Shown here: piece by piece, positions 12,011 to 19,163 of the stretch | How the letters are laid out: each line of letters begins with the position of its first letter | How positions within the stretch are numbered: the stretch's first letter is position 1 | Assembly: GCF_026013415.1 (NCBI RefSeq) | Contig: NZ_JAPDOK010000003.1 | Span: forward strand, 310,001 to 374,000 | Length of the DNA stretch: 64,000 bases | Direction of reading: 5' to 3' | Origin: Sphingomonas caeni | GTDB lineage: Bacteria; Pseudomonadota; Alphaproteobacteria; Sphingomonadales; Sphingomonadaceae | Program-made: the position numbers and the translations under genes | The notes under the pieces: model-generated | Told to the model about the DNA's origin: nothing | The model's database searches: none | The model's input: the letters and a program-made list of their open reading frames with translations, nothing else

Positions 12011-12134
12011 ATCCTCCCCCGGAGGGGGAGGGGACCGCGAAGCGGTGGAGGGGTAATCTCCACAAGCGAGCCGATCGCTTGTGGAGACTACCCCTCCGTC
12101 ATGCTGCGCATGCCACCTCCCCCTCCGGGGGAGG
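12011..12134. repeat. Composite palindromic repeat, copy A
   Basis: About 124 bp bounded by inverted copies of CCTCCCCCGGAGGGGGAGG. Inside are GACCGCGAAGCGGTGGAGGGGTA on the left, TACCCCTCCGTCATGCTG on the right, and a central hairpin CTCCACAAGCGA...TCGCTTGTGGAG. It lies between the stops of convergent secA and the lipoprotein gene. It is nearly the reverse complement of copy B at 32525-32651: its left arm matches the right arm of B. Confidence 0.8.
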
Positions 12135-12143
12135 AATTTGGAT

Positions 12144-12737
12144 TCACTTCTCCTTCGGCAACACGATCCCCGGCCCGAGTCGCTCGACCACCTCGCGCGC
12201 ATCGAACGCCCGCACGTTTCCGGTCGGCTTCGGCCCCTTGCCCACGACGATCTCGGCCATCGCCTCATAGCGGTTGATCGTGCGGACATCGAAGTCGCGG
12301 TCGAAGGGATCGTCGAAGAACGGGTCCCAGCTGCGCCAGCCGAAGCGCGGGCGGTACCAGCGCCAATAGGGCCGCCACGAGCCGAATCCGCCCCCAAAGC
12401 GGCTGCCCCAGCGGCTGTCGACATAGGTTTCGGTGCGCGTCTCGGTATCGCGGCTGACCAGCACGAAATGGTCGAAGCCATGCTGGAGCGTCAGCTCGGC
12501 GGCGCGATAGAGGAGGTAGCGCTCCACCGTCTCGCGCGAGGTGAGGCTGTTGCCCGCGAAGCTGACGCGGAAATGATCGCCATCGACCTGTTCGTCCCAA
12601 TAGCCGGTGCGATACTGACCGGCACCGACCGCGGGCTGATAGGGGGTGGGCGTGGCGCACGAAGCGAGCGCGACGCTGCCCATGAGCATCACGGCCAATG
12701 CGGCGAGGCGTGGACGCCTAAACGATTGTCTCGGCAT
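12144..12737 (-). CDS. CC0125/CC1285-type lipoprotein
   Basis: 197 aa. The ATG at 12737 has GGAGGAA four bases upstream; a TTG four codons earlier would place that ribosome site inside the gene and is rejected. A lipoprotein signal is clear: basic start, hydrophobic core and lipobox ALAS-Cys27. The mature part holds YRTGYWDEQVDGDHFRVSFAGN and TVERYLLYRAAELTLQHGFDHFVLV, the hallmark of a widespread alphaproteobacterial lipoprotein family of unknown role, followed by an aromatic/arginine-rich stretch (WRPYWRWYRPRFGWRSWDPFF). The protein is probably anchored in the envelope. It converges on secA across repeat A. Confidence 0.75.
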   Translation of the reverse strand: MPRQSFRRPRLAALAVMLMGSVALASCATPTPYQPAVGAGQYRTGYWDEQVDGDHFRVSFAGNSLTSRETVERYLLYRAAELTLQHGFDHFVLVSRDTETRTETYVDSRWGSRFGGGFGSWRPYWRWYRPRFGWRSWDPFFDDPFDRDFDVRTINRYEAMAEIVVGKGPKPTGNVRAFDAREVVERLGPGIVLPKEK

Positions 12738-12844
12738 GATTTCCTCCAATTCTATGCACGCGCGAACGCATGCGCCGTGCTTTGGCTCCGTACTCTTTTC
12801 ATCGCCGCCGCTCGCTGCCTATCCGTAATTGCCCGGGTGAGCGA

Positions 12845-13360
12845 TCAGGCGATCCGTTCAGGCACTTCCATCGCGTCCTCGGTCAGCGCCTCTTGCGGCG
12901 CCATCGCCTCCCAGGGGAAGACGAACCAGTCCTTCTGCACCGCGCGGTCGATGACCCTGAAACCATATTCGACTTTTTGCGACGATCGGATGTTGTCCAT
13001 CAGCACCGCGAAACGGACCCGCTCCATCACCGCGCCATGCGCGGCCAGTGCGACGCGCAGTTCGCCGATCGTCTTGCCGCTGTCGTTGATATCCTCGATG
13101 AACAGCAGTCGGTCGCCGGCGCGGGTGCGCTCTGCGAGATGGACGATCAGTTCGTCGCCGAACTGGGCGATCTTCGTCGAATAGTCGACCGACACCATCG
13201 ACAGTCCCATGCGGTGCGACAGGAACACCGCCGGCGTCAGCCCGCCGCGCCCGACCCCGACCAGCAGCGAGGGGTTCCACTCGGCCGAGGCCTCGGCGAT
13301 CGCATGGACGCCCGCGACCATCTCTTCATGCGTGAAGGGGGTGAAGACTATATCGGCCAT
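12845..13360 (-). CDS. Purine-type phosphoribosyltransferase
   Basis: 171 aa with a type I PRTase fold. The PRPP-binding loop LLFIEDINDSGKTIGEL (residues ~85-101) and the early VGVGRGGLTPA loop (~34-43) are visible. It should transfer phosphoribose to a 6-oxopurine such as hypoxanthine, guanine or xanthine; the sequence does not settle which. Its ATG shares an A with the stop codon of add (TGATG), so the two are translationally coupled. That context supports salvage of the hypoxanthine made after adenine or adenosine deamination. Confidence 0.8.
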   Translation of the reverse strand: MADIVFTPFTHEEMVAGVHAIAEASAEWNPSLLVGVGRGGLTPAVFLSHRMGLSMVSVDYSTKIAQFGDELIVHLAERTRAGDRLLFIEDINDSGKTIGELRVALAAHGAVMERVRFAVLMDNIRSSQKVEYGFRVIDRAVQKDWFVFPWEAMAPQEALTEDAMEVPERIA

Positions 13361-14373
13361 CAGTTCGCCTCAACATAGGCATCGAGCCGTTCGAGATGCG
13401 CCGTGACCGCCTCGTCGGGCAGGAACGAGCCGAGGAACGAGTTGCGCGCGAGCGTGACGACTTCGTCGCGCCCGAGCCCGCGGCCCCGCGCGATCGCCCG
13501 GTAATTCTCGCCGACATAGCCGCCGAAATAGGCCGGATCGTCCGAATTGACCGTCGCGCGCAGCCCCTTGCGCAGCATCTCGTCGATCGGATGGACCTCG
13601 ATTGAGGCGACGTTGCACAATTTGACGTTCGAGAGCGGGCAGACGGTGAGCGTCATGCCGCTGCGCGCCAGCTTGGTCACCAGCGCCGGGTCCTCGAGGC
13701 TGCGGTTGCCGTGATCGAGCCGGTCGATATGGAGCAGGTCGAGCGCTTCATGGACATATTCGGGCGGCCCTTCTTCGCCGGCATGGGCGACGCGCTTGAG
13801 CCCCATCGCGGCGGCGGCGGCGAAGACGCGTTCGAACTTGGAGGGCGGATGGCCGATCTCGGACGAATCGAGCCCGACACCCGTGATCTGCTCGATCCAG
13901 GGATGCGCCTGCTCGAGCGTGCGGAAGGCATCCTCCTCGTCGAGATGGCGCAGGAAGCACAGGATCAGCTTCGAGGTGAGCCCGTGCTTCGCTTCCGCTT
14001 CCGCCATCCCGGCGAGCAGCCCGTTGGCGGCCACGCCGAAGGGAATGCCGCGATGCGTGTGCGTCTGCGGATCGAAGAAGATCTCGGCATGGACCACCCC
14101 GTCGGCCGCGGCCCGGTCGAAATAGGCCATCGCCATGTCGCGGAAATCCTCCTCGGTCTGGAGGACGCTGGCGCCGGCATAGTAGATGTCGAGAAAGTCC
14201 TGCAGGTTCGAGAATTCATACGCCGCGCGCACCTCCTCGACCGAGCCGAACGGAATCTCCACCCCGTTGCGCCGCGCGAATTCGAACATCTGCTCGGGCT
14301 CGAGGCTGCCCTCGATATGAAGGTGGAGCTCGGCCTTGGGCAGGCCGGTAATGAAAGCATCGAGATCGCTCAT
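13360..14373 (-). CDS. add: Adenosine/adenine deaminase
   Basis: 337 aa from the ATG that opens MSDLDAFITGLPKAELHLHIEG. Zinc ligands and catalytic residues of the family are present: His17 and His19, His197 and Glu200 in HAGEEG, His221 in LDHGNRS, and Asp278 in NSDDPAYFGG. Whether it prefers adenosine or adenine cannot be read safely; some alphaproteobacterial relatives are adenine deaminases. An in-frame extension to 14472 runs into the repeat-flanked region and lacks a ribosome site. It is coupled to the downstream phosphoribosyltransferase. Its upstream region is interrupted by the foreign insert at 14420-16031. Confidence 0.9.
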   Translation of the reverse strand: MSDLDAFITGLPKAELHLHIEGSLEPEQMFEFARRNGVEIPFGSVEEVRAAYEFSNLQDFLDIYYAGASVLQTEEDFRDMAMAYFDRAAADGVVHAEIFFDPQTHTHRGIPFGVAANGLLAGMAEAEAKHGLTSKLILCFLRHLDEEDAFRTLEQAHPWIEQITGVGLDSSEIGHPPSKFERVFAAAAAMGLKRVAHAGEEGPPEYVHEALDLLHIDRLDHGNRSLEDPALVTKLARSGMTLTVCPLSNVKLCNVASIEVHPIDEMLRKGLRATVNSDDPAYFGGYVGENYRAIARGRGLGRDEVVTLARNSFLGSFLPDEAVTAHLERLDAYVEAN

Positions 14374-14382
14374 GCGGCGAGC

Positions 14383-14419
14383 ATCGCAGGGGCGGGGGAG
14401 AGTCGCAAGCGGGAGCGTG
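14383..14419 (+). repeat. Direct repeat DR1 flanking the foreign insert
   Basis: 37 bases starting ATCGCAGGGGCGGGGGAG and ending AGCGGGAGCGTG. Aligned with DR2 (16032-16065), 31 of DR2's 34 positions match once one 3-base gap is allowed; the last 12 bases are identical. It sits 10 bp upstream of add. Confidence 0.75.
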
Positions 14420-16031
14420 CCAGGCGCTACAGTTGGACCGGGCATTGCGAAATTCCACGCATTGGAGGACAAGCTTCAGAAGAAGAGGATGAAAAGTTTG
14501 GGCCGAGCGCCAGGGAAATCTGATCGAACCAATGTGGATGGGCCGACCGCACTCGATTGGCTTGAAGCCGCCTACAGTAATCTTGAAGGTGTTGTCAGCG
14601 ATGAAGCTGAGCGGGCCAGAACAATTTTGGCAGCGGTAATTTCGGTAGTAGAGCGACTCACCGCCTCTGATTCCAAGCAGATGAGCATTCTTAGAACAGC
14701 GGCTGTCGATCTGGAGGCTGTACCGCTCGAAGAATTTCGTTCGATCTCGCCGTCGATGTACTACAGTAAATACCTGAATAAGAAGATGGGGATAACCTTC
14801 AAAGATGAGATTCAGGGTATTCAGCAATTGATATCACAACTTGGATCTGCTGCGTCCCCAACAGAAGCCTCTTGGAACAAGGCGAGTTTAAGAAAGGTCG
14901 CGGAGCGCACGAGAAGAACGGATCTTCGGACATACTTGTTGCTATTTGAGACAAGGGATTTTGTTCGCACGTCGAAATTGGTTGGAGGAAGCGACGACGG
15001 TATCTGGCGTATCATGCGAACTATTCAGGGTTCAGCCGGTATCCGGTTGTTCGAAGATCTGCAAAGTTTGAAATTTAGCAAGGCTGGAGAGGTATTTGCT
15101 TCGGTTGCGAGTGAGGTACTTGATCAGAAACCCGCGCCTCCGCTGCCCATTGCGCAAGCCGCGAGAATGGTTCGGGCTGTTACCCCGGCTCAGCGCGTCG
15201 GCCCGGTCCAGTTCGAAATTGCAGATGGGGTCCTAAAAGTTGCGCACACTGAAAGTGCGACGGCGCAAGGAGACGAAAACGCGGCGGAAGCGGCGCGGAT
15301 TGCACTTGTCGAAGGTGGTCAGCGACTGCTTGGCGAATTAAGAAGCTCAAACTGCGACCGTCGCGTCGTGGAGACGATCGAAGCAATCCAAGAAAAATTG
15401 GAAAATAAGAAAGATGTCATACAGCTTGGTGTGATGAACATCGGCTGCGAAGCAATGCGGGTAACATTTTCAGATGAGTTACCGGCCGCAGTTGCCGCGA
15501 TGCTTAAAGGTTACTCGGACGGAATCAAAATGTATGTAGGCCAGTTTCCGGAATGGGCGCGGTTTGTAGAAAATGCCGCCGCGATTGATTTAGCGCCGGG
15601 AGATATCGAATTAGTGCACACTGCGGCTGCCAAACTTATCGCCGATTTGAAGCTATCAAGAAAGGTGGACGCTGAAGTTCCAAAAACACTCGCAGCGCTT
15701 AACGGCCTAATTGCTAACGTCGCTAGCGCGGGTCAGCGTGCGTTCTTCGCGGTGCTTCGAACGTTGGAGAACCTTGTCTCAAAGGTTTTTCAGCACGGCG
15801 CAAACATATTGGAATCAATAGCTGAAGGCATTGCGGAGGGAGCAAAAAAGGGCGCGTCCGAGGCGACGCACAAGATTGTGAAATGGGGCTTGCTGGCATT
15901 GGCTCTCAGAATTGCCGTGGAAATTAACCCGGTCGCTGGAAAAATTCCGGATATGGGATGGCTGCCCAATGCAGTCGAGGCAGTGAAAAAAGCCCTCGAA
16001 CCTTTTGGGGTAGAGATGTTTGACTAGGTGG
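14420..16031 (+). mobile_element. Putative inserted segment carrying one cargo gene
   Basis: The segment between two imperfect direct repeats contains just one gene plus a 69-base leader. Its base composition is clearly lower in GC than the surroundings (one 60-base line counted by eye is half G+C), with many TTA, ATT, AAA and AGA codons that are rare in neighbouring genes. Removing it together with one repeat leaves add and the KTSC gene divergent with a ~71-bp spacer. No transposase, integrase or terminal inverted repeat is visible, so the mechanism of entry is unknown. Confidence 0.55.
14489..16027 (+). CDS. Unknown cargo protein, mostly helical, with C-terminal hydrophobic helix
   Basis: 512 aa from ATG 14489, with AAGAAGAGG immediately upstream (spacing tight). 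The frame stays open back to 14336, and a TTG at 14462 is an alternative start. No family recognised. Seen in the protein: a helical N-terminus; a central segment VGPVQFEIADGVLKV followed by heptad-like helices (EAIQEKLENKKD); a conserved-looking block around GYSDGIKMYVGQFPEW; and near the C-terminus an Ala/Gly-rich amphipathic stretch (ESIAEGIAEGAKKGASE) leading to a hydrophobic segment WGLLALALRIAVEI, then an amphipathic tail. Codon use is unlike all neighbours. It is the only gene between the direct repeats. A membrane-associated effector is one possible reading, but this is inference only. Confidence 0.75.
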   Translation: MKSLGRAPGKSDRTNVDGPTALDWLEAAYSNLEGVVSDEAERARTILAAVISVVERLTASDSKQMSILRTAAVDLEAVPLEEFRSISPSMYYSKYLNKKMGITFKDEIQGIQQLISQLGSAASPTEASWNKASLRKVAERTRRTDLRTYLLLFETRDFVRTSKLVGGSDDGIWRIMRTIQGSAGIRLFEDLQSLKFSKAGEVFASVASEVLDQKPAPPLPIAQAARMVRAVTPAQRVGPVQFEIADGVLKVAHTESATAQGDENAAEAARIALVEGGQRLLGELRSSNCDRRVVETIEAIQEKLENKKDVIQLGVMNIGCEAMRVTFSDELPAAVAAMLKGYSDGIKMYVGQFPEWARFVENAAAIDLAPGDIELVHTAAAKLIADLKLSRKVDAEVPKTLAALNGLIANVASAGQRAFFAVLRTLENLVSKVFQHGANILESIAEGIAEGAKKGASEATHKIVKWGLLALALRIAVEINPVAGKIPDMGWLPNAVEAVKKALEPFGVEMFD

Positions 16032-16065
16032 ATCGCAGAGACGGGGAGTCGCTAGCGGGAGCGTG
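16032..16065 (+). repeat. Direct repeat DR2 flanking the foreign insert
   Basis: 34 bases, ATCGCAGAGACGGGGAGTCG to AGCGGGAGCGTG, in the same orientation as DR1. It begins 4 bases after the stop of the cargo gene and ends 25 bases before the KTSC start. Confidence 0.75.
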
Positions 16066-16090
16066 TGAGACGCGTGTGCGTTCTGCGCGC

Positions 16091-16288
16091 ATGCCCTCCA
16101 CCGTGATCCGCGCCTTTAGCTACGACCCCGCCGAGCACCGGCTCGACGTCGAGTTCGTGACGGGCAAGCGCTACAGTTATCACGACGTGCCGGAGCCCGT
16201 GGCGCAGGGGATGCGCGAGGCCTTCTCGAAGGGCAGCTATTTCAACCGCAGGATCCGCGATCACTTTGCCTTCACGAAGCGGCGGTGA
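16091..16288 (+). CDS. KTSC-domain protein
   Basis: 65 aa from the ATG of MPSTVIRAFSYDP; the upstream 21 in-frame codons run into DR2 and are left out. The whole protein is one KTSC domain: VIRAFSYDPAEHRLDVEFVTGKRYSYHDVPEPVAQGM, then a SKGSYFNRRIRDHF tail. The biochemical role of this small domain is not established. Base composition is normal for the genome, unlike the gene just upstream. Its last 17 bases overlap the 3' end of the convergent PIN toxin gene. Confidence 0.8.
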   Translation: MPSTVIRAFSYDPAEHRLDVEFVTGKRYSYHDVPEPVAQGMREAFSKGSYFNRRIRDHFAFTKRR

Positions 16289-16679
16289 GGAGATGGACCG
16301 ATCCGTCCTGGTTCGTGATGATTTGAGCGGCTCGCTTGTCGAAGGTCACGAATGTCTCGCCGCCCAGCCAGCGACCTTCGTACGCAATCACCCCGTCGGC
16401 GAAATCGCCGCCTGCTTCCAGCATCGCGAGGCCGGCCTCGACTGCATCGCGATCGATCGCGACGTTCTCGGAATCGGCGAGGAGCCGCAAAGAGACAGCC
16501 AGTTGATGAGGCGTGAAACCGTAGGCGGCTTTCAAGACCCAGCAAAATTCGCATAGGGCAGGCAAGGTTACGGCAACGATTTCGGCCGTCGCCATCGCGC
16601 TTCGGGCACCTTCAGCCTGCTCGGGGTCGTCTCCGGTGGCGGCACGGACCAGGACATTGGTATCGGCTGTAATCCTCAC
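16272..16679 (-). CDS. PIN-domain ribonuclease toxin (VapC-like)
   Basis: 135 aa starting at a GTG that overlaps the antitoxin stop (GTGA). Acidic metal-binding residues of PIN nucleases are in place: Asp6 in ADTNVLVR, Glu44 in LCEFCWVL, Asp92 and/or Asp95 in GGDFADGVIAY and Asp114 in TFDKRA. The toxin would cleave RNA when freed from its partner. Pairing with an AbrB-type antitoxin is typical of this PIN subgroup. It is convergent with the KTSC gene and overlaps it by 17 bp. The active site looks intact. Confidence 0.88.
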   Translation of the reverse strand: MRITADTNVLVRAATGDDPEQAEGARSAMATAEIVAVTLPALCEFCWVLKAAYGFTPHQLAVSLRLLADSENVAIDRDAVEAGLAMLEAGGDFADGVIAYEGRWLGGETFVTFDKRAAQIITNQDGSVHLLTAAS

Positions 16680-16927
16680 AGTTCGCCGGCCCAGCCCTTC
16701 GCGATGATCTCATTCATCTCTTCAATGGAAACGGGCTTGCCTCTGTGGCTTTTCAAGGAACCGAAAAAATCCTCAATCCTACCCGTTGGCCTTGTCGCCC
16801 TGATCCGCAGTTCACCGCCGGGCAACTCAACGACTTCGATCTGCTCGCCTGGCCGCACGCCGAGATGTTGCAGCAAGTCCTTGCGCAGCGTGACCTGACC
16901 CTTCGACGTGACGGTGAGCCTGCTCAT
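16676..16927 (-). CDS. AbrB/SpoVT-fold antitoxin
   Basis: 83 aa from ATG 16927 (MSRLTVTSKGQVTLRKDL). The N-terminal swapped-hairpin DNA-binding domain has the signature VTSKGQVTLRKDLLQHLGVRPGEQIEV; the C-terminal tail (KSHRGKPVSIEEMNEIIAKGWAGEL) would bind and neutralise the PIN toxin. An upstream in-frame TTG at 16963 would run through the palindrome and is not preferred. It is the first gene of a two-gene toxin-antitoxin operon with a GTGA overlap. Confidence 0.88.
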   Translation of the reverse strand: MSRLTVTSKGQVTLRKDLLQHLGVRPGEQIEVVELPGGELRIRATRPTGRIEDFFGSLKSHRGKPVSIEEMNEIIAKGWAGEL

Positions 16928-16937
16928 GGCGCGGAAG

Positions 16938-16957
16938 GTAAGGCATTTTAGCCTTAC
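16938..16957. promoter_or_regulatory. Palindromic operator candidate upstream of the antitoxin
   Basis: GTAAGGC-ATTTTA-GCCTTAC, perfect 7-bp arms with a 6-base spacer, lying 10 bp upstream of the antitoxin ATG. AbrB-type antitoxins usually repress their own operon through such a palindrome. The site is AT-rich in the centre and may overlap the promoter. Confidence 0.55.
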
Positions 16958-16969
16958 AGTCAAAGGAAG

Positions 16970-17044
16970 TGGCTCCCCGGGCCTGATTCGAACAGGCGAC
17001 CATTCGATTAACAGTCGAACGCTCTACCGCTGAGCTACCGGGGA
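16970..17044 (-). tRNA. tRNA-Asn (GTT)
   Basis: 75 nt including an encoded CCA. The acceptor stem TCCCCGG pairs with CCGGGGA; the D arm GTAGCTCAGCGGTAGAGC, anticodon loop CTGTTAA (anticodon GTT) and T arm GTTCGAATC are all present. It lies just upstream of the toxin-antitoxin operon on the same strand, 42 bp from the antitoxin start. Confidence 0.95.
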
Positions 17045-17318
17045 ATACCGTCTTCATGGGCGGCGGGGCCGCTTGCGGAGGCGCGCCTATAGCAGCGGGT
17101 TTTCGGATATTGCAAGCGCTTGTCGCCCGGTCGGGCTTGCAAAGTAGGATTTGGCTTGCTCGGGTGTCCGTCCGCCGGAGCATCGGCCGCTCTTTGAAAA
17201 CAGGGTATGGCGCCCGATTTCACGCCGATCCGCTAAGCTATTGATTTTACTTAATCGATGCACGCGCAAAAACGCGTGTCTGGCCTAACTTTCCTAACCT
17301 TTGAATATGCCGCGCAAA
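17045..17318. other. Intergenic region between tRNA-Asn and nadK
   Basis: 274 bases without a convincing gene. It should contain the tRNA-Asn promoter (minus strand). CACGCG-CAAAAA-CGCGTG at 17261-17278 could form a 6-bp hairpin just downstream of nadK and act as its terminator. Confidence 0.45.
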
Positions 17319-18086
17319 TCAGGCGACGAACTGCTCCAGCGTGATCCGGTCGTCGAGCGCGTGCTCGGGGTCGAAGAGCAGGGTCAGGTCGCGCGAGGGA
17401 TCGATCGTCACATCGACCCGCTCGACCTCGCGGACCTCGCGCTGGTCGCCCACCGCGCTGACGGGGCGCTTGTCGGCTTCGAGGATGCGGATGCCGATCC
17501 GCGCCTTGTCGGGCAGGATCGCCCCGCTCCAGCGCCGCGGGCGGAAGGGGCTGATCGGGGTGACCGCGAGCATGCCCGATCCGAGCGGCAGGATCGGGCC
17601 CTGGACCGAGAGATTATAGGCGGTCGATCCCGCGGGGGTGGCGACGAGCATGCCGTCGCAGACCAGTTCGGGCAGGACGATGCGGTCGTTGACGCTGATC
17701 TCGAGCTTGGCGGTCTGGCGGGTTTCGCGCAGCAGCGAGACTTCGTTGATCGCGGGAAGCTCGAGATGCTCGCCATGGATGGTCACCGCGACCATCTTGA
17801 GCGGCGAGACGCGGAAGGGCTTGGCGCGGGCGAGGCGGTCTTCGAGCCCCTCGAGCCGCCACTCGTTCATCAGGAACCCGACCGTGCCGAGGTTCATCCC
17901 GAACACGGGCAGGATGCGGCGCGCCTCGAGCATCGTGTGGAGCGTCTGGAGCAGGAAGCCGTCGCCGCCCAATGCGACCACGATCTCGGCCTCCTCGATC
18001 GGGACCCAATCGTAATTGGCGCGCAGCTCTTCCTCTGCCGCCTGTGCGGGCGGGGTAGGCGAGGCGACGAGCGCACGCAGGGTCAT
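17319..18086 (-). CDS. nadK: NAD kinase
   Basis: 255 aa, the short alphaproteobacterial form. The GGDG motif (residues 40-43, in VVALGGDGFLLQTLH) and DGMLVATPAGSTAYNLS are diagnostic. It phosphorylates NAD to NADP with ATP or polyphosphate in the cytoplasm. The ATG overlaps the moaA stop as ATGA, so the two are translationally coupled. Confidence 0.94.
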   Translation of the reverse strand: MTLRALVASPTPPAQAAEEELRANYDWVPIEEAEIVVALGGDGFLLQTLHTMLEARRILPVFGMNLGTVGFLMNEWRLEGLEDRLARAKPFRVSPLKMVAVTIHGEHLELPAINEVSLLRETRQTAKLEISVNDRIVLPELVCDGMLVATPAGSTAYNLSVQGPILPLGSGMLAVTPISPFRPRRWSGAILPDKARIGIRILEADKRPVSAVGDQREVREVERVDVTIDPSRDLTLLFDPEHALDDRITLEQFVA

Positions 18087-19081
18087 CCGCCGGTGACGCT
18101 CATGTGGCGCGCGACCGCGGGGGCGGCGCCCGGTGCGATACGGAAGTCATGGCGGGCGGGCTTGAGCGCGAGCGCCTCTTCGATCCGTGCGTCGACCTCG
18201 GCGAGGCCGCCGGCGCGGATCGCGGCCTTGAGATCGACCGAATCCTCATGGCCGAGGCACATATGGAGCTTGCCGTCGGTCGAGAGGCGGACGCGGTTGC
18301 AGGTCGCGCAGAAGTTGGCGGTGAGGGGCGAGATCAGGCCGAGCCGGCTGTCCGTGCCTTCGATGCGCCAATAGCGCGCGGGGCCGCCGGTGGTGTGGCT
18401 GTCGGGGGTGAGCGCGAACCGGGTGCGCAGATCGGCCATCACCTCGGTGAGCGGCAGGAAGCGGTCGGCGCGGTCCTCGTCGATCGCGCCCAGCGGCATC
18501 GTCTCGATCAGGGTGAGGTCCATGCCCTCGGCGGACGTCCAGGCGAGCATCGGGGCGATCTCGGCCTGGTTGAGGCCCTTGAGCGCGACCATGTTGATCT
18601 TGACCGCGAGTCCCGCGGCCTTCGCGGCGGCGATGCCGTCCAGCACGCGCGTCACATCGCCGTGGCGGGTGATGTAGCGGAAAGTGTCGGGGTCGCGGCT
18701 GTCGAGGCTGACATTGATGCGCCGCACCCCCGCGTCGAACAGGGCCTCGGCATGCTCGGCAAGGCGGGTGCCGTTGGTGGTGAGGGTGAGCTCGTCGAGC
18801 CCCGATCCGATCTTGCCGCCCAGCCGGCGCGCGAGATCGATCATGTCGCGGCGGACGAGCGGCTCGCCCCCGGTCAGGCGGATCTTGCGGACGCCGCGCG
18901 CGATGAAGCGCTCGGCGATCAGCGCCATCTCCTCGAGACTGAGCACCGCACTGCGCGGCATGAAGCTCATCGCCTCGGACATGCAGTAGCGGCAGCGCAG
19001 GTCGCAGCGGTCGGTCACCGAAATGCGCAGATAGGAAATCGTGCGGCCTTCACGGTCGATCAGGGCGGGGGCGCAGGCCAT
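18083..19081 (-). CDS. moaA: GTP 3',8-cyclase MoaA
   Basis: 332 aa from the ATG of MACAPALIDREG; the long in-frame upstream extension is low-complexity shadow of the divergent gene. The radical-SAM cluster motif is Cys26, Cys30 and Cys33 in TDRCDLRCRYCMSE. A second cluster motif NFCATCNRVRLSTDGK lies near the C-terminus, and the protein ends in the functional Gly-Gly (SVTGG). It makes the first intermediate of molybdopterin. moaC and moeA are ~34 kb away. It is divergent from the EAL gene. Confidence 0.95.
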   Translation of the reverse strand: MACAPALIDREGRTISYLRISVTDRCDLRCRYCMSEAMSFMPRSAVLSLEEMALIAERFIARGVRKIRLTGGEPLVRRDMIDLARRLGGKIGSGLDELTLTTNGTRLAEHAEALFDAGVRRINVSLDSRDPDTFRYITRHGDVTRVLDGIAAAKAAGLAVKINMVALKGLNQAEIAPMLAWTSAEGMDLTLIETMPLGAIDEDRADRFLPLTEVMADLRTRFALTPDSHTTGGPARYWRIEGTDSRLGLISPLTANFCATCNRVRLSTDGKLHMCLGHEDSVDLKAAIRAGGLAEVDARIEEALALKPARHDFRIAPGAAPAVARHMSVTGG

Positions 19082-19163
19082 GACAGGAGACCTAGGATGT
19101 TCGCACAGCGCGAACAACCCTCCCGGATGGCGGCGGGGCGCAGTTGGCGCTATCGAGGGGGCA

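Noticed and set aside
14420-16031. Classic insertion sequence
   Set aside because: No transposase motif and no terminal inverted repeats; only direct repeats are present.
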